Notes under the pieces: model-generated | The model's database searches: none | Seen by the model: only the letters and a program-made list of their open reading frames with translations | What the model was told of the DNA's origin: nothing | Part shown: one piece after another, positions 15,378 through 23,797 of the stretch | How the letters are laid out: each line of letters begins with the position of its first letter | Position numbering within the stretch: position 1 is the first letter of the stretch | Translations under genes and position numbers: made by a program | Assembly (NCBI GenBank): GCA_947252975.1 | Contig: CAMXWX010000012.1 | Coordinates: 1-27,891 of the forward strand | Source of the DNA: an uncultured Gardnerella sp. | GTDB lineage: Bacteria > Actinomycetota > Actinomycetes > Actinomycetales > Bifidobacteriaceae | DNA: 27,891 nt | Direction of reading: 5' to 3'

Positions 15378-18257
15378 TTACTCGGCTTTAGACGTGGACT
15401 TTTTTGCTGTGCTCTTTTTTGCAGAAGGCTTTTTAGCTGCCGTTTTCTTAGCAGCCGTCTTCTTTGTTGCCGTCTTCTTAGCGGCCGCTCTCTTGCGCTT
15501 TACAGGCCCTGCCGCGCGTTTTTGCGCCAAAAGTTCAAACGCCACTTGCGGCTCAATCGACTCAGGCGTGTATTGCTTTGGAAGCGTGCGATTCGTAACG
15601 CCATCCGTAATATAAGCTCCGTAGAAGCCGTCTTTAATCACCACTGGCTTGCCGCTTTCTGGGTCTTCTCCAAGCTCCCTAAGTGGCGGTTTTGCAGCTC
15701 CACGCGTGCGCTTGCCGTACTTTGGTTGCGCAAACAGCTCCTTAGCTTCGTCTAAAGTCACGCTAAAAATCGCGTCTTCGCTTGCAAGTGAGCGGTTATC
15801 TGGCTTAGAATCCGCAGCCGAATCGCCAGAATCCGTCCGCTCGTAAGTCTTAGTCAAATACGGGCCGTATCGACCATTATTCGCCTCAATCCTTGCGCGC
15901 TTAACCTCGCCTTGCTCGTCAACTTCTTCTACAACGCCAACCAATCGCGGCAAGTTCAAAAGTTTCAAAGCGTCTTGCAAAGTTATTGTTGCAGGGTCCA
16001 TTGTTTTGAACAAAGACGCCATTTTTGGCTTTGCTTTAGCAGTCTTCTTGGATTTTGCAGAAGACTTTGCAGAAGACTTTGCGCCAGTTTTAGCGGAATC
16101 GTCGGTTGCTTGCGACTTACCCTCGCCCGAGGCCTCATCCGCAGCCTCAACAAGCGCAACGTACGCTCCAAAACGCCCGTTCCTAACTTCTACACTGCCT
16201 CCAGTTTGCGGATCTGTACCCAAAACGCGCGGACCTTCGGAGTTGTTCTCAATCAAATCTCGTGCAACTTGCTCAGTCAACTCGTCTGGAGCCAAAGTAC
16301 TTGGAATCGAAGCTCTGCGCGCATTGCCATCTTCGTCTAGATTCTTCGTATCTTCCAAATACGGGCCGTATCTGCCTACGCGCACGTGCAATCCGCCGCC
16401 AATATCAATCGTGTTGATTTCTCGAGCGTCAATCTCGCCAAGCTGATCAACTTGTTTTTGCAAACCTTCATGCATTGCAAAGTCGCCAGCAACCGCCGCC
16501 TCGTCATCTCCAAAGTAAAACTTGTAAAGCCAATCTTTACCAGCTTCCTCGCCATGCGCAATGCGATCCAAGCCATTTTCCATGTCTGCTGTAAACGCGT
16601 AGTCAACGTAAGTTGGGAAATTAGATTCCAAAAGCTTAATAACAGCAAAAGCAAGCCAGCTTGGAATCAACGCGCGTCCACGCTCATACACGTATCCGCG
16701 GTCAATAATCGTAGAAATAATGCTAGCGTAAGTAGACGGCCTACCAATCTCTTTAGCTTCAAGCGTTTTAACTAAAGACGCTTCCGTATAGCGAGCTGGC
16801 GGCTGAGTTTCATGACCATCCGCACTAACTTGCAAAGCTTTAAGAACATCGCCATTAGCCATAGGCGGCAAAGCCTTAGACTGCTCGTCTTCGCTAAATC
16901 CGCCAAACACCTTCATAAATCCAGCAAACTCGATAACGGTTCCAGAAGCCTGGAAATTAGCCGTTCCAAAACTGCCAGCTAAAGCGTCTAGCTTAACTGT
17001 AGCTGTAAAACCAGTAGCGTCCGCCATTTGAGACGCAAGCGCGCGCTGCCAAATAAGCGTGTAAAGCTTAAGCTGATCGGCAGGCAGCACACCAGCCAAA
17101 TCCGCAGGATTCCTAAAAGTAGATCCAGCAGGACGAATACACTCGTGCGCTTCTTGAGCGCCTGCAGAAGTCGTAGCATACTGCTTTGGAGAATCCGCTA
17201 AATACTCGCTGCCAAAACTAGACTTAACGCAATCTCGAGCCGCAAAAATCGCCTCTTTAGAAAGCGTTACAGAATCCGTACGCATGTAGGTTATGTAACC
17301 GTTTTCGTACAAAGATTGAGCCGCGCGCATAGTTTGGCGAGAGCTCATAGACAAGCGGTTTCCAGCAGTTTGCTGAAGAGTAGACGTTGTAAACGGAGGC
17401 AATGGGCGGCGGCGATACGGCTTAGTGTCCATTGAGTTTACAACAAAATCGGCCGCGCCAAGGCTTTGTGCAATTGCGCAAGCATCCGCCTCGTTCAAAT
17501 AGTGCGCTAAAGCAAATTCACCCTTAGCTTTTTGAAGCTCACCAAGCGAGTTAAAGTCTTTAGATCCAGCCAAACGCGCTCCGTTTAGAGCAGTCATTCG
17601 CGCTTGGAAATCAACGCCGTTTGCGCTCAAATCCGCGCAAACATCCCAGTAGCTTGCTTTTCTAAACGCCATTCGCTCGCGCTCGCGCTCAACAATCAAA
17701 CGCGTTGCAACAGATTGCACTCGACCAGCCGAAAGACCTGGCCCAACTTTACGCCACAAAACTGGCGAAAGCTCGTAGCCATACAATCTATCCAACACGC
17801 GGCGCGTTTCTTGCGCGTCAACCATATGATTGTCAACGTCTCGCGTGTTAGCAAGCGAAGCTTGAATCGCGGGCTTTGTAATCTCGTGAAACACCATGCG
17901 CTTTACTGGCACTTTTGGCTTAAGCGCTTGCACAAGATGCCAAGCAATCGCCTCTCCTTCGCGATCCTCATCAGTCGCAAGGAACAATTCGCCCGACTTT
18001 GCGAGCGCAGCCTTTAAGTCCGAAACTGTTTTCTTTTTATCTGCACCAACAACGTAGTATGGCTCAAAACCATTGTTTACATCTACGCCAAACTTGCCAA
18101 ATTCCGCCTTTTTAGCGGCTGGCACCTGACTTGGCTGTGCTAAATCGCGAATATGGCCTACAGACGCCATAACCGTGTATCCGCTTCCAAGATATCCGCC
18201 TATTTTACGCGCTTTAGTGGGAGACTCCACAATGACAAGCTTATTCTGCTCTGTCAT
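15378..18257 (-). CDS. topA: DNA topoisomerase I (type IA)
   Basis: A 959-residue enzyme relaxing negative supercoils. The TOPRIM domain has [19 protein letters not shown] and [14 protein letters not shown]. The catalytic Tyr is in [15 protein letters not shown], and the [10 protein letters not shown] motif is present. The C-terminus carries Toprim_Crpt-type repeats ([34 protein letters not shown]) rather than Cys4 zinc fingers, the actinobacterial arrangement. A Lys/Ala tail ([17 protein letters not shown]) probably binds DNA. ATG 18257 has GAAAGGAGAGAGT immediately before it; the upstream in-frame ATG at 18272 has no ribosome-binding site. It is the first gene of the topA-tmk-holB operon. 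Confidence 0.97.
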   Translation of the reverse strand: MTEQNKLVIVESPTKARKIGGYLGSGYTVMASVGHIRDLAQPSQVPAAKKAEFGKFGVDVNNGFEPYYVVGADKKKTVSDLKAALAKSGELFLATDEDREGEAIAWHLVQALKPKVPVKRMVFHEITKPAIQASLANTRDVDNHMVDAQETRRVLDRLYGYELSPVLWRKVGPGLSAGRVQSVATRLIVERERERMAFRKASYWDVCADLSANGVDFQARMTALNGARLAGSKDFNSLGELQKAKGEFALAHYLNEADACAIAQSLGAADFVVNSMDTKPYRRRPLPPFTTSTLQQTAGNRLSMSSRQTMRAAQSLYENGYITYMRTDSVTLSKEAIFAARDCVKSSFGSEYLADSPKQYATTSAGAQEAHECIRPAGSTFRNPADLAGVLPADQLKLYTLIWQRALASQMADATGFTATVKLDALAGSFGTANFQASGTVIEFAGFMKVFGGFSEDEQSKALPPMANGDVLKALQVSADGHETQPPARYTEASLVKTLEAKEIGRPSTYASIISTIIDRGYVYERGRALIPSWLAFAVIKLLESNFPTYVDYAFTADMENGLDRIAHGEEAGKDWLYKFYFGDDEAAVAGDFAMHEGLQKQVDQLGEIDAREINTIDIGGGLHVRVGRYGPYLEDTKNLDEDGNARRASIPSTLAPDELTEQVARDLIENNSEGPRVLGTDPQTGGSVEVRNGRFGAYVALVEAADEASGEGKSQATDDSAKTGAKSSAKSSAKSKKTAKAKPKMASLFKTMDPATITLQDALKLLNLPRLVGVVEEVDEQGEVKRARIEANNGRYGPYLTKTYERTDSGDSAADSKPDNRSLASEDAIFSVTLDEAKELFAQPKYGKRTRGAAKPPLRELGEDPESGKPVVIKDGFYGAYITDGVTNRTLPKQYTPESIEPQVAFELLAQKRAAGPVKRKRAAAKKTATKKTAAKKTAAKKPSAKKSTAKKSTSKAE

Positions 18258-18450
18258 ACTCTCTCCTTTCATTCATATGCATTCTATATGCAATTCCGCG
18301 CTTTTATTACTAAATCCACGCCAACTCTAACGCAATATGCGCTGCAAATTCTGCAAAATCAACAAAATCAAACTTTGCGAAATATCAGCATATACTCCTA
18401 TATATACCACTTTACTTATTTTTTATTCAATTTTAATTATTTTTTTATTC

Positions 18451-18485
18451 AATTAGACGATAGTTTTTATTTAATTAGACGATAG
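18451..18485. repeat. 13-bp direct repeat in the topA leader / PAP2 3' end
   Basis: AATTAGACGATAG occurs at 18451-18463 and 18473-18485. The second copy overlaps the stop codon of the PAP2 gene. The surrounding DNA is T-rich (TTTTTATTCAATT repeated). Confidence 0.75.
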
Positions 18486-19580
18486 AATCTTCAACAAATC
18501 GCTTTCATCAGGCTGACTTTGCTCATCGCTTTTTGCTGAAGATGCAGGCGCTGAAGATGTAGGAGGCATAGGAGGCGCGCCGACTAATCCGAGTCTACTT
18601 AAAGGAGCAGCCGCGCATTGCTTAATAACCATTAAAACGCCGAAGGTTAGGCTACACGCACCTGCAACAGCCCAATATGTTAAAACGTGCGAAACGCCAA
18701 TCGCCCATTTTGCGCCCAGCTCAATGCCTGGCATGATTTGATAAAACATGTATGCAAAATACGCTATGCAAATAACGCCCATTGTGATCATTGCAGTTCC
18801 AACAATTTGCACGCTTATAGACGACTTTCTGCGACCAGGCAAATCCATTGCAGAACCGCGCGTAAAAGCCATTACAGCACAAGAGATTGCGCCCACTATT
18901 AGTACCGACATTACAACGTCTGTAGGCCTATGCCAGCGGCCTCCCATAAGTGCCACAGCCAGCAAAAACGTTATTAACGCTGCTCCAGCTGCAGCCCATG
19001 CTCTAAACGCGCGAGACGCCGCGCAAACAAGTATTGCGCAAGCAGCCGCCATTAAAAGAGTGTGGCCAGAAGGTGCGGAATTTTTTGCAAGAGTAGCAAT
19101 GTTTACAAGCATTTGCCTAGGAAGAACGCGTTTTAACGGCTCCGCAGCAAGCGATAGCGCGAATATTGCGCAGCATTGCGCAAGCAGCAACCATCGTTTT
19201 CTTATGATTGATATTATTAATGCCGCAACGCAAATTAGTGCAGATAAAACTATAACGATTATGGAACTTCTAAGCGGCGCTAAAATTGCGGCGAATGTTG
19301 GCGGAATGGCACTATATCCAAAAGTGCTGATTACCATTTCTTCGTACGATTGGCCGATTGGTGTTCTAACAGCTAGAAGCCACACAAGAGCAGCAGATGC
19401 AGCAAAAATCAATGCGAATATAGCGCATAACACGATTGTTGATATTCTAGGGCGATTCATCAATGGATCGAGCTTAGAAATATCTTGGTTAGCTGCGCTG
19501 CTTTGAGAGTTTTGGCTATTTTGGATATTTTCGCTAATATCGCTAATCTGGCTGCCTTCTAATAGACTCATACCAAGCAT
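18471..19580 (-). CDS. PAP2-family membrane phosphatase
   Basis: About 369 residues with roughly eight hydrophobic segments. PAP2 signatures are visible in order: KRVLPRQ, NSAPSGHTLL and GGRWHRPTDVVMS, giving the phosphate-binding Lys/Arg, the catalytic His of PSGH and the His/Asp of the third motif. Such enzymes dephosphorylate lipid phosphates, for example undecaprenyl or phosphatidyl phosphates, at the outer face of the membrane. The C-terminal 45 residues are a Pro/Ser-rich tail. The frame stays open upstream to 19766, but that part is only the translated hairpin mosaic, so ATG 19580 (MLGMSLLEG) or 19571 is preferred. TAAAAT lies 7 nt before 19571, suggesting a leaderless start. Confidence 0.85.
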   Translation of the reverse strand: MLGMSLLEGSQISDISENIQNSQNSQSSAANQDISKLDPLMNRPRISTIVLCAIFALIFAASAALVWLLAVRTPIGQSYEEMVISTFGYSAIPPTFAAILAPLRSSIIVIVLSALICVAALIISIIRKRWLLLAQCCAIFALSLAAEPLKRVLPRQMLVNIATLAKNSAPSGHTLLMAAACAILVCAASRAFRAWAAAGAALITFLLAVALMGGRWHRPTDVVMSVLIVGAISCAVMAFTRGSAMDLPGRRKSSISVQIVGTAMITMGVICIAYFAYMFYQIMPGIELGAKWAIGVSHVLTYWAVAGACSLTFGVLMVIKQCAAAPLSRLGLVGAPPMPPTSSAPASSAKSDEQSQPDESDLLKILSSN

Positions 19581-19600
19581 TTTATCAAACAACACTCCAT

Positions 19601-19775
19601 GCGCTTTGACCGAGCTTGAAATTGCACAGCGCATTTCAAGCTCCTTCAAAGCGCTGAGCAGCTCAAAGCAGAAGCACTGCTTCTGCGCTGCGAAGACGTT
19701 AGCGCGCTTAGACCGCGCTAACGATTTTCCGCGCTTTTTAGCTCTAAACGGCGTGTCTAACAACAAAAAGCGGAA
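19601..19775. repeat. Hairpin mosaic repeat, copy 2, upstream of the PAP2 gene
   Basis: Four palindromes in series: a long stem from GCGCTTTGACCGAGCTTGAA to its mirror at 19636-19654; GCAGAAGC/GCTTCTGC (19668-19686); GTTAGCGCG/CGCGCTAAC (19698-19722); and a 49-bp unit TTCCGC...GCGGAA (19727-19775). 19651-19723 matches 2858-2930, and the first stem recurs at 21855-21908. Confidence 0.85.
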
Positions 19776-19827
19776 GACAACTCCGCTTTTCGTTGCTGAT
19801 TTTGCCGTTAGAGCTACAAAAAGCAGA

Positions 19828-21555
19828 CTACTGACCGTCTACAGCGTCGAAGTTGTAATCAAATGTAAAGTCACTTGGCGTTGCGTTTGAATCAGAATCA
19901 TTAGCTGGAGCTTCATCAAAACTTGGCGAGAAATCGAAATCAGACGAAGTCTCAGTATCCTCCGAAGGAGTCACATCAAAGCTTGGCGTGAAATCGAAGT
20001 CCGAAGGAGTATCCTCACTTGGCGTTACATCAAACGAAGGAGAGAAGTCGAAATCAGAAGGAGTATAAGTATCCTCACTTGGCGTTACATCAAACGAAGG
20101 AGTGAAGTCAAAATCAGAAGGAGTATAAGTATCCTCAGACGGAGTCACATCAAACGAAGGAGTGAAGTCGAAATCAGACGGAGTCTCATCCGAAGGTGTC
20201 ACATCAAAGCTTGGAGAGAAGTCAAAGTCAGACGGAGTATAAGTATCCTCAGAAGGCGTCACATCAAAACTTGGCGTAAAGTCAAAATCAGAAGGAGTAT
20301 AAGTATCCTCAGAAGGCGTCACATCAAAACTTGGCGTAACGTCGAATGAAGGAGTAACGTCATGCTCAACACCTGGCTCCTCCGAAGGCGTCACGTCCGA
20401 AGCGTCAGGCGCAGCAATCGCAGCGCCACGCGAAATATCACCAACGCTCTCGCCCTCTTTATCAACATTTATTGTGGTCCATCCAAGCTGCCTTCCGTCC
20501 TCGCCTACAAGCAAAAGCGTATATAAGCCGTGGCAGCCTTCTGGAATTGAAACATCAAAGGCCAGATCGTCATTATTAGTATCGCCTGAATAGTCCTTAG
20601 CAATAAGGATATCGTCATCTTTATAACTTGACGAAGTCAGCAGCACTGGTTTCTCGCCGTACGCATCCCCAAAATCGTCTACACTGCCCTTATAGAGGTA
20701 TGCGCGAGATAGAACCAAAAGAGGATCACTTATAATCTTGTTCATATCTGCGTTAGGATATATTTTTCTTGTTTTAATCCTAACATAGCTAGGCATTCCA
20801 GCTTCTGCACCAATGCTTTTATCTAAGACTAAGTTGCCTTTTAAGTTTGGATCAACGTCACTCAACGACGCAGGTGCTGGAGCATGCGGATAGGAATCGT
20901 CTCTAGAGACTACTGGCGAAAAGTTATCTAAGTACGAAAGATCATAATTGCCAAACTTAGATTTTGTAGGAGTTGGGTCTACAAAACTATTTGACTTTGG
21001 ATTTTGCATGCCATTCGTAACATTATTTAAACCATAATGAGCACTGTAATTCCTAATAGAAAAGCGCATAGCCTCTGCAAGATCTTTGTATGCTTTCTTC
21101 AACTCTTCTTGGCTTTTAGCTGCATCAATACGCTTCCAGTGTTTTTCAAGCAAATACGAATCTTCGCCATCTTCCTTAGTAAAAGAATGAAAATGATATT
21201 CGTATCTTCTAATTTCCTCTTTTATTGAATTAAGAAGCTTTTCGCTAGCAGCATCAAGCTTGCCAGTTTTACTTGCCATTCGCGTATTGTTAGACGCCAT
21301 TAACATGTCGTAATACAGCTGAAATGCGAATTTGCCTTCTCCAGTTGGATTTTTGCCCAAGTCATAATGACTATAGATAAGACCAACGCCATCCGTTGTG
21401 CCATAAAGCTTTGCAAGGTTAACATTCGTGCTTCTTTGAACGCTTGCGTACGAGTCAGCAAACGCAGGCGCGCCCGCAATAAAGCAAGGAGCCGCCATCG
21501 AAAGACCTGCTACCACTAACGCAATCTTTTTTGCGACTAAAGTTTTATTTTTCAT
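19828..21555 (-). CDS. Secreted surface protein with acidic Phe-rich tandem repeats
   Basis: A 575-residue protein of unknown function. Residues 1-33 are a signal peptide (VVAGLSMAAPCFIAGAPAFA, cleavage before DSYAS). Residues about 35-385 form a non-repetitive ectodomain that I do not recognise. From about 388 on it is a tandem array based on the 20-residue unit SDFDFTPSFDVTPSEDTYTP, with seven or eight full or shortened units. It ends SDFTFDYNFDAVDGQ. There is no LPXTG motif and no C-terminal membrane segment. The repeat and tail are nearly identical to those of the CAP-domain protein at 21896-23338, showing recent duplication or gene conversion. Start ATG 21555 has AAGGAAG 7 nt upstream. 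Confidence 0.85.
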   Translation of the reverse strand: MKNKTLVAKKIALVVAGLSMAAPCFIAGAPAFADSYASVQRSTNVNLAKLYGTTDGVGLIYSHYDLGKNPTGEGKFAFQLYYDMLMASNNTRMASKTGKLDAASEKLLNSIKEEIRRYEYHFHSFTKEDGEDSYLLEKHWKRIDAAKSQEELKKAYKDLAEAMRFSIRNYSAHYGLNNVTNGMQNPKSNSFVDPTPTKSKFGNYDLSYLDNFSPVVSRDDSYPHAPAPASLSDVDPNLKGNLVLDKSIGAEAGMPSYVRIKTRKIYPNADMNKIISDPLLVLSRAYLYKGSVDDFGDAYGEKPVLLTSSSYKDDDILIAKDYSGDTNNDDLAFDVSIPEGCHGLYTLLLVGEDGRQLGWTTINVDKEGESVGDISRGAAIAAPDASDVTPSEEPGVEHDVTPSFDVTPSFDVTPSEDTYTPSDFDFTPSFDVTPSEDTYTPSDFDFSPSFDVTPSDETPSDFDFTPSFDVTPSEDTYTPSDFDFTPSFDVTPSEDTYTPSDFDFSPSFDVTPSEDTPSDFDFTPSFDVTPSEDTETSSDFDFSPSFDEAPANDSDSNATPSDFTFDYNFDAVDGQ

Positions 21556-21895
21556 AATATTCTTCCTTTTTCTTACTTACGATTTTTGATACGATAACGC
21601 TTTTGCGCTACGAATTGGAAAGTCGTTAGCGCGGTCTAAGCGCGCTAACGTCTTCGCCGCACGTAAAGTCCACTGGACTTTACGTTTGAGCGGCTCAGCG
21701 AATCGAGGTGATTTCTCGCGCATTATGCAGCTCGAAATCGTCGATTCGCGCTACGCTCTAAGCGCACAGGCAGGTCATGTTGCCCGCGCGGATTAGCCGC
21801 GCTCACGTCTTCGCCGCGCGTAAAGTCCACTGGACTTTACGCTTAAGCGGCTCAGCGCTTTGAAGGAGCTTGAAATGCGTTATGCAATTTCAAGC
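21556..21895. other. Intergenic region composed of hairpins
   Basis: 340 bp between two paralogous surface genes; nearly all of it is the palindrome mosaic at 21624-21908. No gene or ORF of note is seen. Confidence 0.7.
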
Positions 21896-21908
21896 TCAGT
21901 CAAAGCGC
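21624..21908. repeat. Hairpin mosaic repeat, copy 3 (five or six palindromes)
   Basis: In order: GTTAGCGCG/CGCGCTAAC (21624-21650); CGTAAAGTCCA/TGGACTTTACG (21661-21685); GCGAATCGA/TCGATTCGC (21698-21749); an imperfect GCGCGGATTAGCCGCGC region (21786-21802); GCGTAAAGTCCA/TGGACTTTACGC (21818-21842); and a long stem GCGCTTTGA...TCAAAGCGC (21855-21908). The last stem contains the stop codon of the CAP-domain gene. Confidence 0.85.
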
Positions 21909-23338
21909 CGAGCGTCTACAGCATCGAAGTTGTAATCAAACGTAAAGTCACTTGGCGTTACATTTGAATCAGCGTTTGAATCAGAATCACTAGCTGGCGC
22001 TTCATCAAAACTTGGCGAGAAATCGAAATCAGACGAAGTCTCAGTATCCTCCGAAGGAGTCACATCAAAGCTTGGCGTGAAATCAAAATCAGAAGGAGTA
22101 TAAGTATCCTCACTTGGCGTCACATCAAAGCTTGGCGAGAAGTCAAAATCTGGCGTCACATCCTCAGAAGGCGTCACATCAAAACTTGGAGTGAAATCGA
22201 AGTCCGAAGGAGTATAAGTATCCTCAGACGGAGTCACGTCAAAACTTGGAGTGAAGTCGAAGTCAGAAGGCGTCACATCAGGTGTCACGTCAGGAGTCAC
22301 GTCAGGAGTCACATCCGAAGGCGTCTCCTCCGAAGGAACAGGCGCAGGCGCAGGCGTAACATCACTTGGCGTTACGTCCGAAGGCGTCTCCACACTTGGA
22401 GTCACATCATAAGGCTGCCCATTAATGTATTCATTAATAAGCTTTTGGTACTCGTCCAGCGTAAATGGCGCCTTATTGCCTTCCAAGTAGCTAGCTGGAA
22501 CAGCTTCCCAAGATATAACGGTACCGTACTCGTCACTAATATTTCCGCTAGTAAGACCCATTGCCGTAAGCGCTGGATGTATAAAGTTTAGGTAGTGGCC
22601 AACCTCAAGATAATGCTTCGATCTTATTTCTTTATCAGACACGCCCTTAGCTATAAAGTCATCATACTTGGCTTTTTCGTTAGTAACCCACATTTGCATT
22701 GCACCAGTCATGGTATCCGTGGTGGTTCCGCCGTCGTAGGTTCCATCACCATATGAACCCCAAGCCAAATTCTCAAAAGTCTTATAGTGTCTTGCGTGGT
22801 CAAAAATATTGGCAGAATAGAACGCGTCATTTATTGCTACTGCCGTCGTATAAAGACTTACGCCAAGAGGATTAAGCCCACGACTCTTGCGATACTCGTT
22901 AATCGCGCGCATATACGATATTGAATTATTCAAGCGCGTAATGTAATCAGGGGATTCTTCGCCGCTATTAAGCTTTACTTTTGAATCGTACCAGTCTGGC
23001 TTTTCTGTAAAACCATGCAATATGTCAAAAGCTTTAGCTGCATCATCGCGCTGAGCACGCGTAAAGGATTCATTATCCATTACGCTTGCAAAAAGCCCGC
23101 TAGCAGTGCTTTTTGCGCTGGTGCTATCGTAACTGGTTGCTGGGTGCGCGTAGTTAGATACTGTTACATCGCTAGCAAAAGCGGTGTTTGCAGTAGCTCC
23201 AAACATAGAAACCGCTGAACCAGCCAGAATTGCGGCTACGGTTGCAGCGGTGAATTTTTTAGAAAATGAACTGAAAGAGTTGTTAGAAAATGAATTGAAA
23301 GCCATTTTTTCGGCAGATTTTGGAGTTTGCTTTTTCAT
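21896..23338 (-). CDS. Secreted CAP/SCP-domain protein with acidic Phe-rich tandem repeats
   Basis: A 480-residue protein. An N-terminal signal peptide ends near NTAFA|SD (about 55), with an unusually long Ser/Phe/Asn-rich n-region. Residues about 130-290 form a CAP (SCP/PR-1) domain: INEYRKSRGLNPL, FDHARHYKTFENLAWG and HYLEVGHYLNFIHPALTAMGL are its typical pieces. Bacterial CAP domains are extracellular and their biochemical role is mostly unknown. From about residue 315 the tail switches to DVTPS repeats and then the 20-residue SDFDFTPSFDVTPSEDTYTP unit, ending DFTFDYNFDAVD plus ARRFD. Those last residues and the stop are encoded by a palindromic repeat. There is no LPXTG. AGAGAG at 23344-23349 precedes ATG 23338. 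Confidence 0.88.
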   Translation of the reverse strand: MKKQTPKSAEKMAFNSFSNNSFSSFSKKFTAATVAAILAGSAVSMFGATANTAFASDVTVSNYAHPATSYDSTSAKSTASGLFASVMDNESFTRAQRDDAAKAFDILHGFTEKPDWYDSKVKLNSGEESPDYITRLNNSISYMRAINEYRKSRGLNPLGVSLYTTAVAINDAFYSANIFDHARHYKTFENLAWGSYGDGTYDGGTTTDTMTGAMQMWVTNEKAKYDDFIAKGVSDKEIRSKHYLEVGHYLNFIHPALTAMGLTSGNISDEYGTVISWEAVPASYLEGNKAPFTLDEYQKLINEYINGQPYDVTPSVETPSDVTPSDVTPAPAPVPSEETPSDVTPDVTPDVTPDVTPSDFDFTPSFDVTPSEDTYTPSDFDFTPSFDVTPSEDVTPDFDFSPSFDVTPSEDTYTPSDFDFTPSFDVTPSEDTETSSDFDFSPSFDEAPASDSDSNADSNVTPSDFTFDYNFDAVDARRFD

Positions 23339-23348
23339 GGATTCTCTC

Positions 23349-23423
23349 TTTTACTATAGGGGTTTACTATAGGCCTTTGCTATAAGACCTCCGCTATAGG
23401 CTTTTACTATAAGCCTTTGCTAC
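23349..23423. repeat. Tandem repeat of about 13.5 bp with a -10-like core, upstream of the CAP gene
   Basis: On the minus strand five units follow each other: CTTATAGTAAAAGC, CTATAGCGGAGGT, CTTATAGCAAAGGC, CTATAGTAAACCC and CTATAGTAAAAGAG. Each has TATAGT or TATAGC, one or two changes from TATAAT. The last unit supplies the AGAGAG ribosome-binding site of the CAP gene. Confidence 0.8.
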
Positions 23424-23436
23424 AGAGACAAATAAC

Positions 23437-23486
23437 AAAAAAGCTTTCGGCTTTGAATGCCCCTAGTAGCAAACAAAACCGAAAGC
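23437..23486 (-). terminator. Strong intrinsic terminator
   Basis: On the minus strand GCTTTCGGTTTTG (23474-23486) pairs with CAAAGCCGAAAGC (23443-23455), 13 bp with one G-U, followed by TTTTTTG. It ends the candidate RNA at 23437-23636, or attenuates transcription into the CAP gene 100 bp further on. Confidence 0.9.
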
Positions 23487-23636
23487 AACACGCTCAACAC
23501 CTAAAACACACTATCTAACGTTAAAACTCCAAGAAGAAAGAAAATTAATAGCAAATCAGAGTTTAAGCAATTAGTAAGCACGCAATTGGCATATCAGCAA
23601 GGCGCTTCCCTACAAAACCCCTTACCAACCGTTGAG
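23437..23636 (-). ncRNA. Candidate structured RNA of about 200 nt or CAP-gene leader
   Basis: A TATACT (23641-23646) precedes it on the minus strand. CGCTCAAC at its 5' end (23631-23638) is complementary to GTTGAGCG at 23491-23498, closing the molecule just before the terminator hairpin. Inside, TTAAACTC can pair with GAGTTTTAA (one bulge), and GTAAGG with CCTTGC. The size and the closed ends recall 6S RNA, but the internal pairing looks multi-branched and I do not recognise a family. Alternatively it is a cis-acting leader with an attenuator for the CAP gene. The -35 is weak, so the exact 5' end is uncertain. Confidence 0.45.
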
Positions 23637-23797
23637 CGCAAGTATAAACGCTCTTAAATTTCGAGCCGAGGGTATTTATCTAGCTGCGCAATTAGCAACG
23701 CGATTAATAATGCGATAAAGCGATTTAAGAAATTATGCGCATCAATCGCAATGCTTAAACTACGCAGCTAGACAAATTTAGTTTTTACGCTTTTAGC

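Larger units (their letters stand above)
23339..23797. other. 459-bp gap between the LPXTG and CAP genes
   Basis: No protein gene is seen. From right to left it holds an inverted repeat CTAGCTGCG/CGCAGCTAG (about 23679-23771) soon after the LPXTG stop, a candidate structured RNA (23437-23636) ending in a strong terminator, and a tandem repeat array just before the CAP start. Confidence 0.65.

Noticed and set aside
15378..15500. The Lys/Ala repeats at the topA end as a frameshifted tail
   Set aside because: Such basic tails are usual in actinobacterial topoisomerase I and the frame is continuous.
19581..19766. Extended N-terminus of the PAP2 protein
   Set aside because: The extra 62 residues are translated from the hairpin mosaic and contain no signal or PAP2 feature; better starts lie at 19580 and 19571.
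23437..23636. The structured region as tmRNA, RNase P RNA, T-box or cobalamin riboswitch
   Set aside because: The tRNA-like ends, the RNase P core, the T-box GGGTGGTACC and the B12 box were looked for and not found.
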